A DNA stretch of 5,926 nt from Bacillota bacterium. Its GTDB lineage: Bacteria; Bacillota; Clostridia; Lachnospirales; Lachnospiraceae. Positions 1 through 5,926 of this stretch are shown here, piece after piece; position 1 is the first letter of the stretch; every line of letters begins with the position of its first letter. The position numbers and the translations under genes are program-made. The notes under the pieces were generated by a model. The model had not been told where the DNA came from. It did no database searches and saw only the letters and a program-made list of their open reading frames with translations. The DNA lies in the NCBI GenBank assembly GCA_017861355.1, contig JAGFXQ010000226.1, forward strand, positions 1 to 5,926. Direction: 5' to 3'.

Positions 1-1
1 A

Positions 2-949
2 CAGAAGCTACTTGGGTTATCCAATTCCACAGAGAAAAGTGAGCTTGTGATGAATGGAACCAGTTATATTGTGACGAAACGAGCGATAAATAAAGAATAT
101 AATTTAATCTATCTGTATCCGAAGCAAGAGGTAGTACTACGTACATTCTTAGGCATGAAATCCTTTCTTGCAATATCAGTACTTTTTGCGGCGATCATAC
201 TGGTGATTTTTGTCCTCCTGACGAATGGGGTAAAGCGTTTGGTAAAGAGTGCTTATGAGTCCAAAATATTGCTGGACGAGATGGAAATTAAGTTTCTTCA
301 GCATCAAATGAATCCTCACTTTCTGTTTAATATTTTATTAACCATACAGATTAAGGCGAAAATGTCCGGGGATGAAAAGATATATAAGATGATTTCTTCG
401 CTTTCTGCCTTGTTGCGGGCAGGCATCTATAAGGATGCCCGTGCCATTGTATCAATCAAGGAGGAAATTAAGTATGTAGAGTATTATCTCTGGCTTCAAA
501 AGGAGCGATTTGATGATCGCCTAAACTACAGTATTGATGTATCGGATGATACTATACTGAATTGCGAGATTCCCAGACTGATTATTGAATCAATGGTGGA
601 GAATGCGATTGTACATGGTATCGAGAATATGTCCGAAGGAGCCATGGTCCGTGTCACCCTGGAATATGTGCTTGTAAATGGGAAAGAAGAGATTTTGATT
701 CATGTCATAGATAATGGAGCCGGTTTTAATGCAGCAGAGGTAGTATCAGAGAAAGTTGGCCTGGAAAACGATGGTAGTATCCGACGCGATAAGATGGGAC
801 TGAACAATACCAATCAAAGATTGAAGCTGATCTATGGTGGACAGTATGGCCTGATCATTCATAGCGAGGAAAATGAAGGAACAGACATAGAGATACATAT
901 CCCAAAGAAGAGTATGGAGACAGAGAATGATAAAAGTAATGATTGTTGA
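2..949 (+). CDS. Sensor histidine kinase, YesM/LytS-like (5' end outside window)
   Basis: Membrane histidine kinase that would phosphorylate the downstream response regulator. The frame is open to the left edge with no convincing start or ribosome binding site, so the gene begins upstream; the GTG at 47 is internal. Residues are numbered from that GTG. Residues 1-37 (SYIVTKRAINKEYNLIYLYP region) look like the end of an extracellular sensor domain. Residues about 38-59 form a transmembrane helix. The phospho-acceptor box QMNPHFLFN contains His91 (codon 317-319). The ATPase domain shows an N-box (ESMVENAIVHG, 181-191), a G1 box (DNGAGF, 222-227) and a G2-like GLNNTNQRL (251-259). Only about 25 residues separate the membrane helix from the His-box region, so the HAMP domain common in YesM kinases appears absent. 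The last 23 bp overlap the regulator gene, indicating an operon and coupled translation. Family assignment is secure; the ligand is unknown. Confidence 0.95.
   Translation, partial: QKLLGLSNSTEKSELVMNGTSYIVTKRAINKEYNLIYLYPKQEVVLRTFLGMKSFLAISVLFAAIILVIFVLLTNGVKRLVKSAYESKILLDEMEIKFLQHQMNPHFLFNILLTIQIKAKMSGDEKIYKMISSLSALLRAGIYKDARAIVSIKEEIKYVEYYLWLQKERFDDRLNYSIDVSDDTILNCEIPRLIIESMVENAIVHGIENMSEGAMVRVTLEYVLVNGKEEILIHVIDNGAGFNAAEVVSEKVGLENDGSIRRDKMGLNNTNQRLKLIYGGQYGLIIHSEENEGTDIEIHIPKKSMETENDKSNDC
916..919 (+). promoter_or_regulatory. Ribosome binding site of the response regulator, inside the kinase gene
   Basis: GGAG lies 7 nt before the ATG at 927, within the kinase reading frame. It supports choosing that ATG, so that the regulator starts 23 bp before the kinase stop and the two proteins are translated from one message. 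Confidence 0.7.
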
Positions 950-2477
950 TGATGAACGTAATATCAGGGAAGGTATAATTCATCTGATTCATTGGAGAGA
1001 ACTGGGGTGTGAGGTGGTGCATTCCTGTAATAGCGGAAGTGCTGCCCTTCAGTATATGGAAGGTAATCCGGTGGATATCGTGGTGACTGATATTAAGATG
1101 CCAATTATGGATGGACTTGAGCTGAGTAAAAGAATCAGTGAGAAGTATCCTGCTAAGGTGATTATCTTAACCGCATATTCTGATTTCGCACTGGCAAAGC
1201 AAGCAATCAAGTATGATGTGTCTGATTTCATTGTCAAAAATGAATTTATTGAAGAATTGCCCTTAGCGATCAATAAAACCATAGATAAGATTGTAAAGGA
1301 AAGAGAGACAGGGGAATCAGGTAAAGCAGAAGTGCCTGGCAGCTTTGATTATGTTAATGTATTTCAACGTCTGATTCGGACGGGGGAGATTACAGCGAAG
1401 GAGATAGAGGAAGGTAAACTGCAAGAGAATAATTATGTTCTTTGTGCTTGCGATATTACCTTTTATGATAAAGAAACAGGAAGTCAAAATATACCCGAGC
1501 TTCTGAACAACATTCTTCGGATCTCTTTAAAAGACTGTAGCTACAGCATTCTGCCGGTTACGGATTCGTATTTGATTATTCCGGTCAGATACAAGAAGAA
1601 TAGCACGATCGGACTGAATACCATAGTAGATTATTTCAACAATATTATCATTATGATTGAAGAATTCATGAGGATTGATATTAAGCTGGGACTTAGCTCG
1701 GAAGTAAAAGATGTAAAGCGGCTTAAAAATGGTTATGAAGAAGCAAGACAGGCATTGGCTAAGATAACAACGCAGGGAACTGCAATAAAAGTGTACACCT
1801 CTCTGTCATTACCCGGAGCGATTACAGCCTTTGATGTGGACAGATATTCCAATATGCTGTTAGAGCTTACCTTTGACGAGGAAAGCCAGGAGGCAGAAGA
1901 AAAGTTGGCAGAAGGATTTGAAAAGTTGGCTGATTCCGGCTGTGCCTTTGAACAGTGTCAGCTCTATATGCTGGTGATCTGCAGCTCCATCATTCATAAG
2001 GCGGTAAGGTATCATCTGGATGTAGATCAGGACTTTAATGAGATGGAGAAGGAAGTGTATGAGAAGATCCAGAACGCTAAGACAATCTTTCGTTTGATTC
2101 GTGTAGGTAATGACACCATTGAGAGAGTCAGAGAACTATGCATTGGCAAGAAAAATTTTAAGAACGAGCTGGTAAAAAAGGTGGATGAATGTATCCGCCA
2201 GCACTACAGGGAAGAACTTAATCTTCAGTTTATCAGTAATGAACTGTATCTGAACAACAGCTATGTGAGTCGTGCTTATAAAAAATTGACCGGCTATACG
2301 GTTACTGAGAAGATAGCCATGTACCGAGTGGGTAAGGCAAAAGAGCTCCTGGCAGGAACGAATACGAAGATTTATGAGATAGCACAGGCAGTAGGCTTTA
2401 AGGATGCACCTTATTTTACGAATGTTTTTATGAAATATACCGGAAAGAGTCCGTCTGATTTTAGACAGGATAAATAA
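927..2477 (+). CDS. Response regulator with AraC-type output domain (YesN-like)
   Basis: Cytoplasmic transcription factor and presumed partner of the overlapping kinase. The 516-residue length fits the YesN class. Receiver domain, residues 1 to about 122: acidic pair Asp8-Asp9, phospho-acceptor Asp55 in VVTDIKMP, switch Thr82 in LTAYSDF, and Lys104 in DFIVKN. The proline that normally follows this lysine is Asn105. The middle region (about 140-400) is helical and poorly conserved; residues 251-278 (DIKLGLSSEV onward, then YEEARQAL) resemble the degenerate GGDEF-like segment often found in these regulators. The C-terminal AraC/XylS domain (about 412-516) has two helix-turn-helix units: the first around LQFISNELYLNNSYVSRAYKK and the second around KIYEIAQAVGFKDAPYFTNVFMKY, followed by the family signature TGKSPSDFR. 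It most likely activates the transporter gene starting at 2713. The target is inferred from adjacency only. Confidence 0.96.
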   Translation: MIKVMIVDDERNIREGIIHLIHWRELGCEVVHSCNSGSAALQYMEGNPVDIVVTDIKMPIMDGLELSKRISEKYPAKVIILTAYSDFALAKQAIKYDVSDFIVKNEFIEELPLAINKTIDKIVKERETGESGKAEVPGSFDYVNVFQRLIRTGEITAKEIEEGKLQENNYVLCACDITFYDKETGSQNIPELLNNILRISLKDCSYSILPVTDSYLIIPVRYKKNSTIGLNTIVDYFNNIIIMIEEFMRIDIKLGLSSEVKDVKRLKNGYEEARQALAKITTQGTAIKVYTSLSLPGAITAFDVDRYSNMLLELTFDEESQEAEEKLAEGFEKLADSGCAFEQCQLYMLVICSSIIHKAVRYHLDVDQDFNEMEKEVYEKIQNAKTIFRLIRVGNDTIERVRELCIGKKNFKNELVKKVDECIRQHYREELNLQFISNELYLNNSYVSRAYKKLTGYTVTEKIAMYRVGKAKELLAGTNTKIYEIAQAVGFKDAPYFTNVFMKYTGKSPSDFRQDK

Positions 2478-2557
2478 GAAGCTATCACAAAGAATATAAC
2501 TTCTATGGAAAAACCTTAATACGACAGCCACCTATGGCAAGATATTTCCTTAAAGGT

Positions 2558-2600
2558 AAAAAACACACAAGAAAAAAGAGAATAAAACCTGTCAAAAAAA
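2558..2600. other. A-tract-rich upstream region
   Basis: Runs of A occur at 2558-2563, 2572-2577, 2584-2587 and 2594-2600, with centres about 14, 11 and 11-12 bp apart. Such roughly helix-phased A-tracts can bend DNA or act as an UP-like element for the promoter about 50-80 bp downstream. The runs are seen directly; the function is inference. I see no gene and no convincing terminator for the regulator gene in 2478-2640, so read-through from the regulator into the transporter is possible. Confidence 0.3.
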
Positions 2601-2641
2601 GAAGTGGTCAAATTTCTATAACAGGAAGAAAAGGGATTCTA

Positions 2642-2705
2642 TTTTGAATAAATGGCAGATGCGGTATTCTAATCATGCGTTAAGCAATAAACCATTTATT
2701 TAGGA
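2642..2705 (+). repeat. Inverted repeat able to pair with the binding-protein Shine-Dalgarno
   Basis: A perfect 9-bp inverted repeat has arms AATAAATGG (2647-2655) and CCATTTATT (2692-2700). In RNA the stem can continue outwards by five more pairs, three of them G-U, so that 2642-2646 pairs with 2701-2705 and covers the first four bases of the AGGAGG ribosome binding site. The loop is 36 nt. The left arm overlaps the candidate -35 element and lies upstream of the predicted transcript start, so only transcripts started further upstream would carry both arms. It could alternatively be a DNA operator dyad or chance. Confidence 0.4.
2644..2673 (+). promoter_or_regulatory. Candidate sigma-A promoter for the transporter operon
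   Basis: TTGAAT (2644-2649, 4 of 6 matches to TTGACA), an 18-bp spacer, and TCTAAT (2668-2673, 5 of 6 matches to TATAAT). It would start transcription near 2680 and give a leader of about 33 nt before the ATG at 2713. A weak -35 and a long spacer suit a promoter that needs an activator such as the AraC-type regulator upstream. The choice is not unique in AT-rich DNA. Confidence 0.4.
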
Positions 2706-2707
2706 GG
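2702..2707 (+). promoter_or_regulatory. Strong ribosome binding site of the solute-binding protein
   Basis: AGGAGG with a 5-nt spacer to the ATG at 2713. This is close to a perfect anti-16S match and fits high expression of a binding lipoprotein. It also fixes the start codon. Confidence 0.85.
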
Positions 2708-2712
2708 ATGTT

Positions 2713-4098
2713 ATGAAAAAAGGATTATCAAAAGTATTTGCATTACTGTTGGCCCTTACCATGATCATGTCATTGGTAGCATGTGGCAATAAAGCAAGTA
2801 ATGATGCAGACAAAGAAACAAGTACCAGTAAGACAGATACAACAGCGGAAGGTTCAGACAAAGAGAGTAAGGCAGAAGAGACAACCTCCGAACCGGTAGA
2901 AATCTCTTATGCAACCTTTATGGTTGGTTCTCATGCATCTGCAGCAGCAGAAGAAGAAGTAATCAGCGCATTCAATGAGAAGTATGCAGGAAAGTACAAA
3001 GTAGTAGTAGAAGAGCTTCCCAGTGATAATGCATTCGTTGATAAGATGAAGATATTAGCTTCTTCTCAGACATTACCGGATGTACTGATTGGAAAGAATG
3101 GTATCAGAGAGTTAGCGATTGAGAATGGACAGGCTGTAAATATTAAGCCATTTTTAGAAGAAGATGCAGAGTGGATGAAGATAGTTGGAGAAGACGCTAT
3201 GAACTACAATATGGCAGAGGACGGAAGCGTATACTCTATCGCCAATCAGCGTCAGATTATCGGATATTTCTACAACAAGGATATGTTTGCAACAGCGGGC
3301 ATCACTCCGGCTAAGACCTGGGATGAGTTCATGAGCAACAATGCAAAGTTGAAGGACGCTGGATTTACACCACTCGCTTTAATGACCGGTGAAAATGCAT
3401 GGACTACCAACCTTTGGCTGGCTGCTATGATCGGTACCGATGGTGCAGAAGGAAATAAATTCATGAATACCAGCTATCCTACAAACTATAACAACAGCTC
3501 AGTGATCAAGGGCTTGGAGATGCTTAAAACATGTTTGAAGGAGTACACTACCCCGGATGCAGTAGGTGCATTATATGCGAATGCAGCAAATAACTTCGAG
3601 CAGGGTAATGTGGCTATGATTGCTAACGGACCTTGGATGTGTCCTGATTTTACTGATGAGACGAAATCTGCGCCAGGTATGGGCGAAAAGGTTGGCGTAG
3701 CTCTTTATCCGGAAGATGGATTGGTTTCACAGTTTGAGGTTGGATATATTCTTTGTACAAACGGAAAATCGGAAGAAGAACAAAAAGGTGCTCTTGAATT
3801 CCTTAAGTTCAAGACCGGTGAGTATGCTCAGAGCGTATTCCTCGAGAAGGCAGGCGTTCTTCCTTTGACAGACAACATCGAGTTGTCCGCTGAGTACAAG
3901 GCAGCTAATCCGGTTCTTGCAGAACTGATCGAGTTATCCGGTAGTGCAAAGTACACATTTGAGAATATTGATAATACAGCGTACTCCGCTATTGTAGATG
4001 AGACATCTGTTCGTTATCCAGAACTTGCATATGATGAGATTACTCCGGAGGAATTTGCGGATACACTTTCAAAATTAGCTGAAATGAACAAGCAATAA
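2713..4098 (+). CDS. Extracellular sugar-binding lipoprotein of an ABC importer (family 1)
   Basis: Captures a carbohydrate outside the cell and presents it to the two permeases encoded downstream. Residues 1-23 are a lipoprotein signal peptide (basic MKKGLSK, hydrophobic core, lipobox LVAC), so Cys24 would be lipid-modified and anchored in the membrane. Residues 25-62 form a flexible spacer rich in Ser, Thr, Glu, Asp and Lys. The mature two-lobed binding domain starts near 63 (EISYATFMVG). Recognisable family 1 segments are LPDVLIG (121-127), GYFYNKDMFATAGITPAKTWDEF (184-206) and the hinge/lobe motif FEQGNVAMIANGPW (295-308). At 461 residues it has normal length and appears complete, ending in ADTLSKLAEM. 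It has its own candidate promoter and is followed by a strong terminator, so it can be made in excess over the permeases. Substrate is not determinable by eye; mono- or oligosaccharide is the family norm. Confidence 0.96.
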   Translation: MKKGLSKVFALLLALTMIMSLVACGNKASNDADKETSTSKTDTTAEGSDKESKAEETTSEPVEISYATFMVGSHASAAAEEEVISAFNEKYAGKYKVVVEELPSDNAFVDKMKILASSQTLPDVLIGKNGIRELAIENGQAVNIKPFLEEDAEWMKIVGEDAMNYNMAEDGSVYSIANQRQIIGYFYNKDMFATAGITPAKTWDEFMSNNAKLKDAGFTPLALMTGENAWTTNLWLAAMIGTDGAEGNKFMNTSYPTNYNNSSVIKGLEMLKTCLKEYTTPDAVGALYANAANNFEQGNVAMIANGPWMCPDFTDETKSAPGMGEKVGVALYPEDGLVSQFEVGYILCTNGKSEEEQKGALEFLKFKTGEYAQSVFLEKAGVLPLTDNIELSAEYKAANPVLAELIELSGSAKYTFENIDNTAYSAIVDETSVRYPELAYDEITPEEFADTLSKLAEMNKQ

Positions 4099-4113
4099 GA
4101 TTTTTAACCAGTT

Positions 4114-4171
4114 GCGTAAGCATAAATAAGGACTTAACAGAGCTTTATATTTATGCTTACGCTATTTTTTT
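4114..4171 (+). terminator. Rho-independent terminator/attenuator between binding protein and permeases
   Basis: A perfect 15-bp stem has left arm 4114-4128 (GCGTAAGCATAAATA) and right arm 4148-4162, around a 19-nt loop. It is followed by TA and seven T (4165-4171), then GC and another seven T (4174-4180). It starts 15 nt after the binding-protein stop. In an importer operon this usually works as a partial terminator and 3' mRNA stabiliser, giving high binding-protein and low permease levels. The hairpin is unambiguous; the fraction of read-through cannot be judged. Confidence 0.93.
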
Positions 4172-4220
4172 GCTTTTTTTGAAGGTTCGTCTGAATTAAA
4201 AAGCAATTTACAGGATTTGA

Positions 4221-4239
4221 GCAGCCAGGAAGTGGCTGC
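4221..4239 (+). promoter_or_regulatory. GC-rich hairpin with GGA loop next to the permease ribosome binding site
   Basis: A perfect 7-bp stem GCAGCCA (4221-4227) / TGGCTGC (4233-4239) encloses the loop GGAAG. It ends 2 nt before the GGAGG ribosome binding site. There is no following T-run, so it is not a terminator. Plausible roles are a 5' stabiliser of a processed permease mRNA, modulation of ribosome access, or a site for an RNA-binding protein such as CsrA. Confidence 0.5.
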
Positions 4240-4241
4240 AT

Positions 4242-4246
4242 GGAGG
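4242..4246 (+). promoter_or_regulatory. Ribosome binding site of the first permease
   Basis: GGAGG with a 6-nt spacer to the ATG at 4253. It decides the start: an in-frame TTG at 4217 would add 12 residues but has no well-placed ribosome binding site, and its extra codons run through the hairpin at 4221-4239. Confidence 0.85.
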
Positions 4247-4252
4247 TATATT

Positions 4253-5122
4253 ATGACAAAAAATAAGAAATGGATAGTACTATTTCTGCTTCCGGGAATT
4301 TTATTATTTAGCTTTGTATTCCTTGGTCCTATTGGGGTCTTATTTGGTACATCCTTTACGAATTGGTCCATTGGCAAGGAAATATCATTTGTTGGATTAA
4401 AGAATTTCAAGTATTTATTTACAGAAGACCAAACTTTTGTTGACGGTTTAAAAAATACTATTGTCTGGATACTTCTTCAGGCAACCTTTCATGTATTGAT
4501 CGGAACTACCGTGGCGATAGTTCTAGCGAAAAAGAAATGGTATAGCAGTGCAATAAGAACCATTTACTTTATACCAAATGTAATTTCGAGTGCAGCTCTG
4601 GGGATGCTGTTCTTGTGTGTGATGAATCCGCAGTATGGACTTGTCAATTCATTTATTACGAAAATTACGGGAGAAGGCTTTACTCAGAACTGGTTTATGG
4701 ATCCTAAGTCCGCTTTTTTTGCGGTTACTATGACATGGCTTCCATATGCAGGACTTGTTACAATTTTGGTCATGGCGGAGATGTCATCTGTTTCTGAAGA
4801 TGTATATGAAGCAGCAAAGATCGATGGGGCCTCGTCTTTTCAGACAGATATATATGTGGTTTTACCACTTATGAAAAATATTATCGGAACCTCAGTGGTT
4901 CTGGCAGCTACCAGTATGCTGCAGAAGCTGGACATAATCATGATGACCACCAACGGTGGACCGGGAAGCAGAACCATGAACATGCCCATGTATCTGTATA
5001 AGACAGTATTTACCAACAACAATTATGGACTGGCAAATGCACAAGGTGTCTTACTGGTGATACTTGGACTGATTGTGCTTAAGAGTATTCGTAAAATGTT
5101 CCATATGGATGCAAAAGAATAG
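4253..5122 (+). CDS. ABC sugar importer permease, MalF/UgpA-type
   Basis: One half of the membrane channel for the sugar delivered by the lipoprotein. At 289 residues it is the typical length for the short MalF-type permeases of Firmicutes. Hydrophobic segments lie at about 7-31, 66-92, 104-124, 155-176, 208-228 and 262-280, giving the expected six helices. The cytoplasmic EAA loop, which docks the ATPase, is clear: EAAKIDGASSFQTDIYVVLPLM (186-207), with Gly192 and Leu204-Pro205 in place. The segment TTNGGPGSRTMNMPMYLYKTVF (232-253) is a family hallmark. The gene follows the terminator and hairpin, and is 13 bp from the second permease, so the two permeases form one translational unit. No clear promoter of its own is visible in 4181-4240, so expression probably depends on read-through of the terminator or on RNA processing. 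Confidence 0.95.
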   Translation: MTKNKKWIVLFLLPGILLFSFVFLGPIGVLFGTSFTNWSIGKEISFVGLKNFKYLFTEDQTFVDGLKNTIVWILLQATFHVLIGTTVAIVLAKKKWYSSAIRTIYFIPNVISSAALGMLFLCVMNPQYGLVNSFITKITGEGFTQNWFMDPKSAFFAVTMTWLPYAGLVTILVMAEMSSVSEDVYEAAKIDGASSFQTDIYVVLPLMKNIIGTSVVLAATSMLQKLDIIMMTTNGGPGSRTMNMPMYLYKTVFTNNNYGLANAQGVLLVILGLIVLKSIRKMFHMDAKE

Positions 5123-5128
5123 AAAGGA
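5123..5128 (+). promoter_or_regulatory. Ribosome binding site of the second permease
   Basis: AAAGGA directly after the first permease's stop, 7 nt before the ATG at 5136. The ATG at 5129 is in another frame and is closed after a few codons, so 5136 is the start. Confidence 0.7.
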
Positions 5129-5135
5129 TGACATT

Positions 5136-5926
5136 ATGTTTCGAATAATTAGAAAAGTACTTACAGCCCTGTTGCTGACGGTCATAGTGGTCATCTCCAT
5201 TGTGCCCTTTGCGTGGGTATTGTTTTCTTCATTTAAAACCAATAGCGAGATTTTATCCGGAACCTTGGGATTTCCTTCCGGATTTCACTTTAGCAATTAT
5301 GTGACAGCATTTGGGCTGGCGCCTCTTGTAACTTTTTATAAGAATAGTATTCTTATTGCCATCGCAGGTACTGTGTTGAATCTTATCGTATGTTCCATGG
5401 CTGCTTATGTAGTGGTAAGATGCACCTTTAAGTTAAAGGGAGTGGTAATGCTTCTGTTTTCCATGGGACTGATTATTCCGGGAGCAGCGTTGCTTCAGCC
5501 ATTATATACCATATTAAATGCAACCCACCTATATAATACGCGAACCGGTCTGATTCTTGTATACACAGCGCTTGGTCTGCCGACTACCTTCTATGTCATG
5601 ATGAGTTACATAAAGACCATTCCGTATACCTTGGAGGAGGCCGCTTATATTGATGGTTCCGGATTTCTCCGAACCTTTGTACAGATTGTGCTGCCTCTTA
5701 CGAGACCGGCATTTGCTACGGCAGGTGTAATTCAGTTTTTGCTGTGTTGGAACGAGTTTCAGCTGGCGCTTACTTTAACCGGGGAGACCGGAAAAAGAAC
5801 CCTTCCGATTGCGCTTTACTATTTTAAGAGTGCATTTGCCAGCGATTACGGTGCCATGTTTGCAGCAACGGTAGTCGTTGTCATTCCTAGTATCATTACA
5901 TTTATATTACTTCAAAAACAGGTTAT
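5136..5926 (+). CDS. ABC sugar importer permease, MalG/UgpE-type (3' end outside window)
   Basis: Second half of the membrane channel, pairing with the preceding permease. The frame is open to the right edge: 263 codons are present (MFRIIRKVLT onward, ending LLQKQV). Members usually have about 270-280 residues and end soon after this point, so only the short C-terminal tail is missing. Hydrophobic segments lie at about 10-31, 69-95, 103-126, 137-157, 190-215 and 240-260. The EAA loop that contacts the ATPase is EEAAYIDGSGFLRTFVQIVLPLTRP (167-191), with Gly174 and Leu187-Pro188. The motif CWNEFQLAL (204-212) and the segment RTLPIALYYFKSAFASDYGAMFAA (221-244) are typical of MalG-type proteins. 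It lies 13 bp after the first permease and is certainly in the same transcript. An ATPase or a glycoside hydrolase may follow outside the window, but nothing here shows it. Confidence 0.95.
   Translation, partial: MFRIIRKVLTALLLTVIVVISIVPFAWVLFSSFKTNSEILSGTLGFPSGFHFSNYVTAFGLAPLVTFYKNSILIAIAGTVLNLIVCSMAAYVVVRCTFKLKGVVMLLFSMGLIIPGAALLQPLYTILNATHLYNTRTGLILVYTALGLPTTFYVMMSYIKTIPYTLEEAAYIDGSGFLRTFVQIVLPLTRPAFATAGVIQFLLCWNEFQLALTLTGETGKRTLPIALYYFKSAFASDYGAMFAATVVVVIPSIITFILLQKQV

Noticed and set aside
47..49. GTG at 47 as the start of the kinase
   Set aside because: The frame is open to the left edge, no ribosome binding site is well placed, and starting here would leave only a fragment of the extracellular sensor.
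927..949. Programmed frameshift fusing kinase and regulator
   Set aside because: The overlap has a normal ribosome binding site and ATG for the regulator and no slippery heptamer was noticed. Simple translational coupling explains it.
2136..2531. Minus-strand open frame of 131 codons over the end of the regulator gene
   Set aside because: It lies antisense to the conserved AraC domain and has no recognisable motif; it is a shadow of the real gene.
2530..2557. ACCT...AGGT as a terminator after the regulator gene
   Set aside because: Only four pairs with a long loop, and followed by A-rich rather than T-rich DNA. It is not a credible terminator.
2478..2712. CcpA cre site, riboswitch or small gene in the regulator-lipoprotein gap
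   Set aside because: No sequence resembling the cre consensus, no known riboswitch core and no reading frame with a ribosome binding site could be found by eye.
4179..4207. TTGAAG (4179-4184) as -35 of a permease promoter
   Set aside because: At 16-18 bp spacing no hexamer matches TATAAT at more than about 3 positions, and the motif overlaps the terminator T-tract.
4217..4252. TTG at 4217 as the start of the first permease
   Set aside because: It has no properly spaced ribosome binding site and would translate through the hairpin. The ATG at 4253 has GGAGG at 6 nt and gives a normal MalF-type N-terminus.
4162..4410. Minus-strand open frame of 82 codons over the start of the first permease
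   Set aside because: It is antisense to the permease's first membrane helix and runs into the terminator hairpin. No family features are seen.

Overview
The window looks like part of a carbohydrate-uptake locus from an anaerobic Firmicute, most likely a Clostridia/Lachnospiraceae-type gut or rumen bacterium. The reasons are low-to-moderate GC with A-rich intergenic DNA, strong AGGAGG/GGAGG ribosome binding sites, a YesM/YesN-type two-component pair directly upstream of a 'family 1' sugar-binding lipoprotein, and two MalF/MalG-type permeases. The assignment rests on gene content and style, not on a database match.

Layout, all on the + strand: (i) from the left edge to 949, the 3' part of a membrane-bound histidine kinase of the His_kinase/HATPase (YesM, LytS-like) type; (ii) 927-2477, a response regulator with an N-terminal receiver and a C-terminal AraC-type DNA-binding domain, overlapping the kinase by 23 bp; (iii) a 235-bp gene-free interval (2478-2712) with an A-tract-rich stretch, a candidate promoter, and an inverted repeat that could pair with the next gene's Shine-Dalgarno; (iv) 2713-4098, a solute-binding lipoprotein; (v) a 154-bp gap (4099-4252) with a very strong rho-independent terminator/attenuator and then a small GC-rich hairpin next to a ribosome binding site; (vi) 4253-5122, a MalF-type permease; (vii) 5136 to the right edge, a MalG-type permease that is open at the end and lacks roughly its last 10-20 residues.

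Working model (inference): the kinase senses an extracellular ligand and phosphorylates the regulator, which activates the transporter promoter in front of the binding-protein gene. The binding protein delivers a mono- or oligosaccharide to the two-permease channel. The terminator after the binding-protein gene would keep its mRNA in excess over the permease mRNA, the usual stoichiometry for these importers. No ATPase gene is visible. That is normal for this family, which often shares one MsmK-type ATPase encoded elsewhere. The substrate cannot be read from the sequence.

I see no radically new system here. The observations most worth a second look are non-coding: the stem that could hide the binding-protein Shine-Dalgarno on read-through transcripts, and the GGA-loop hairpin next to the permease Shine-Dalgarno, which resembles a CsrA target.
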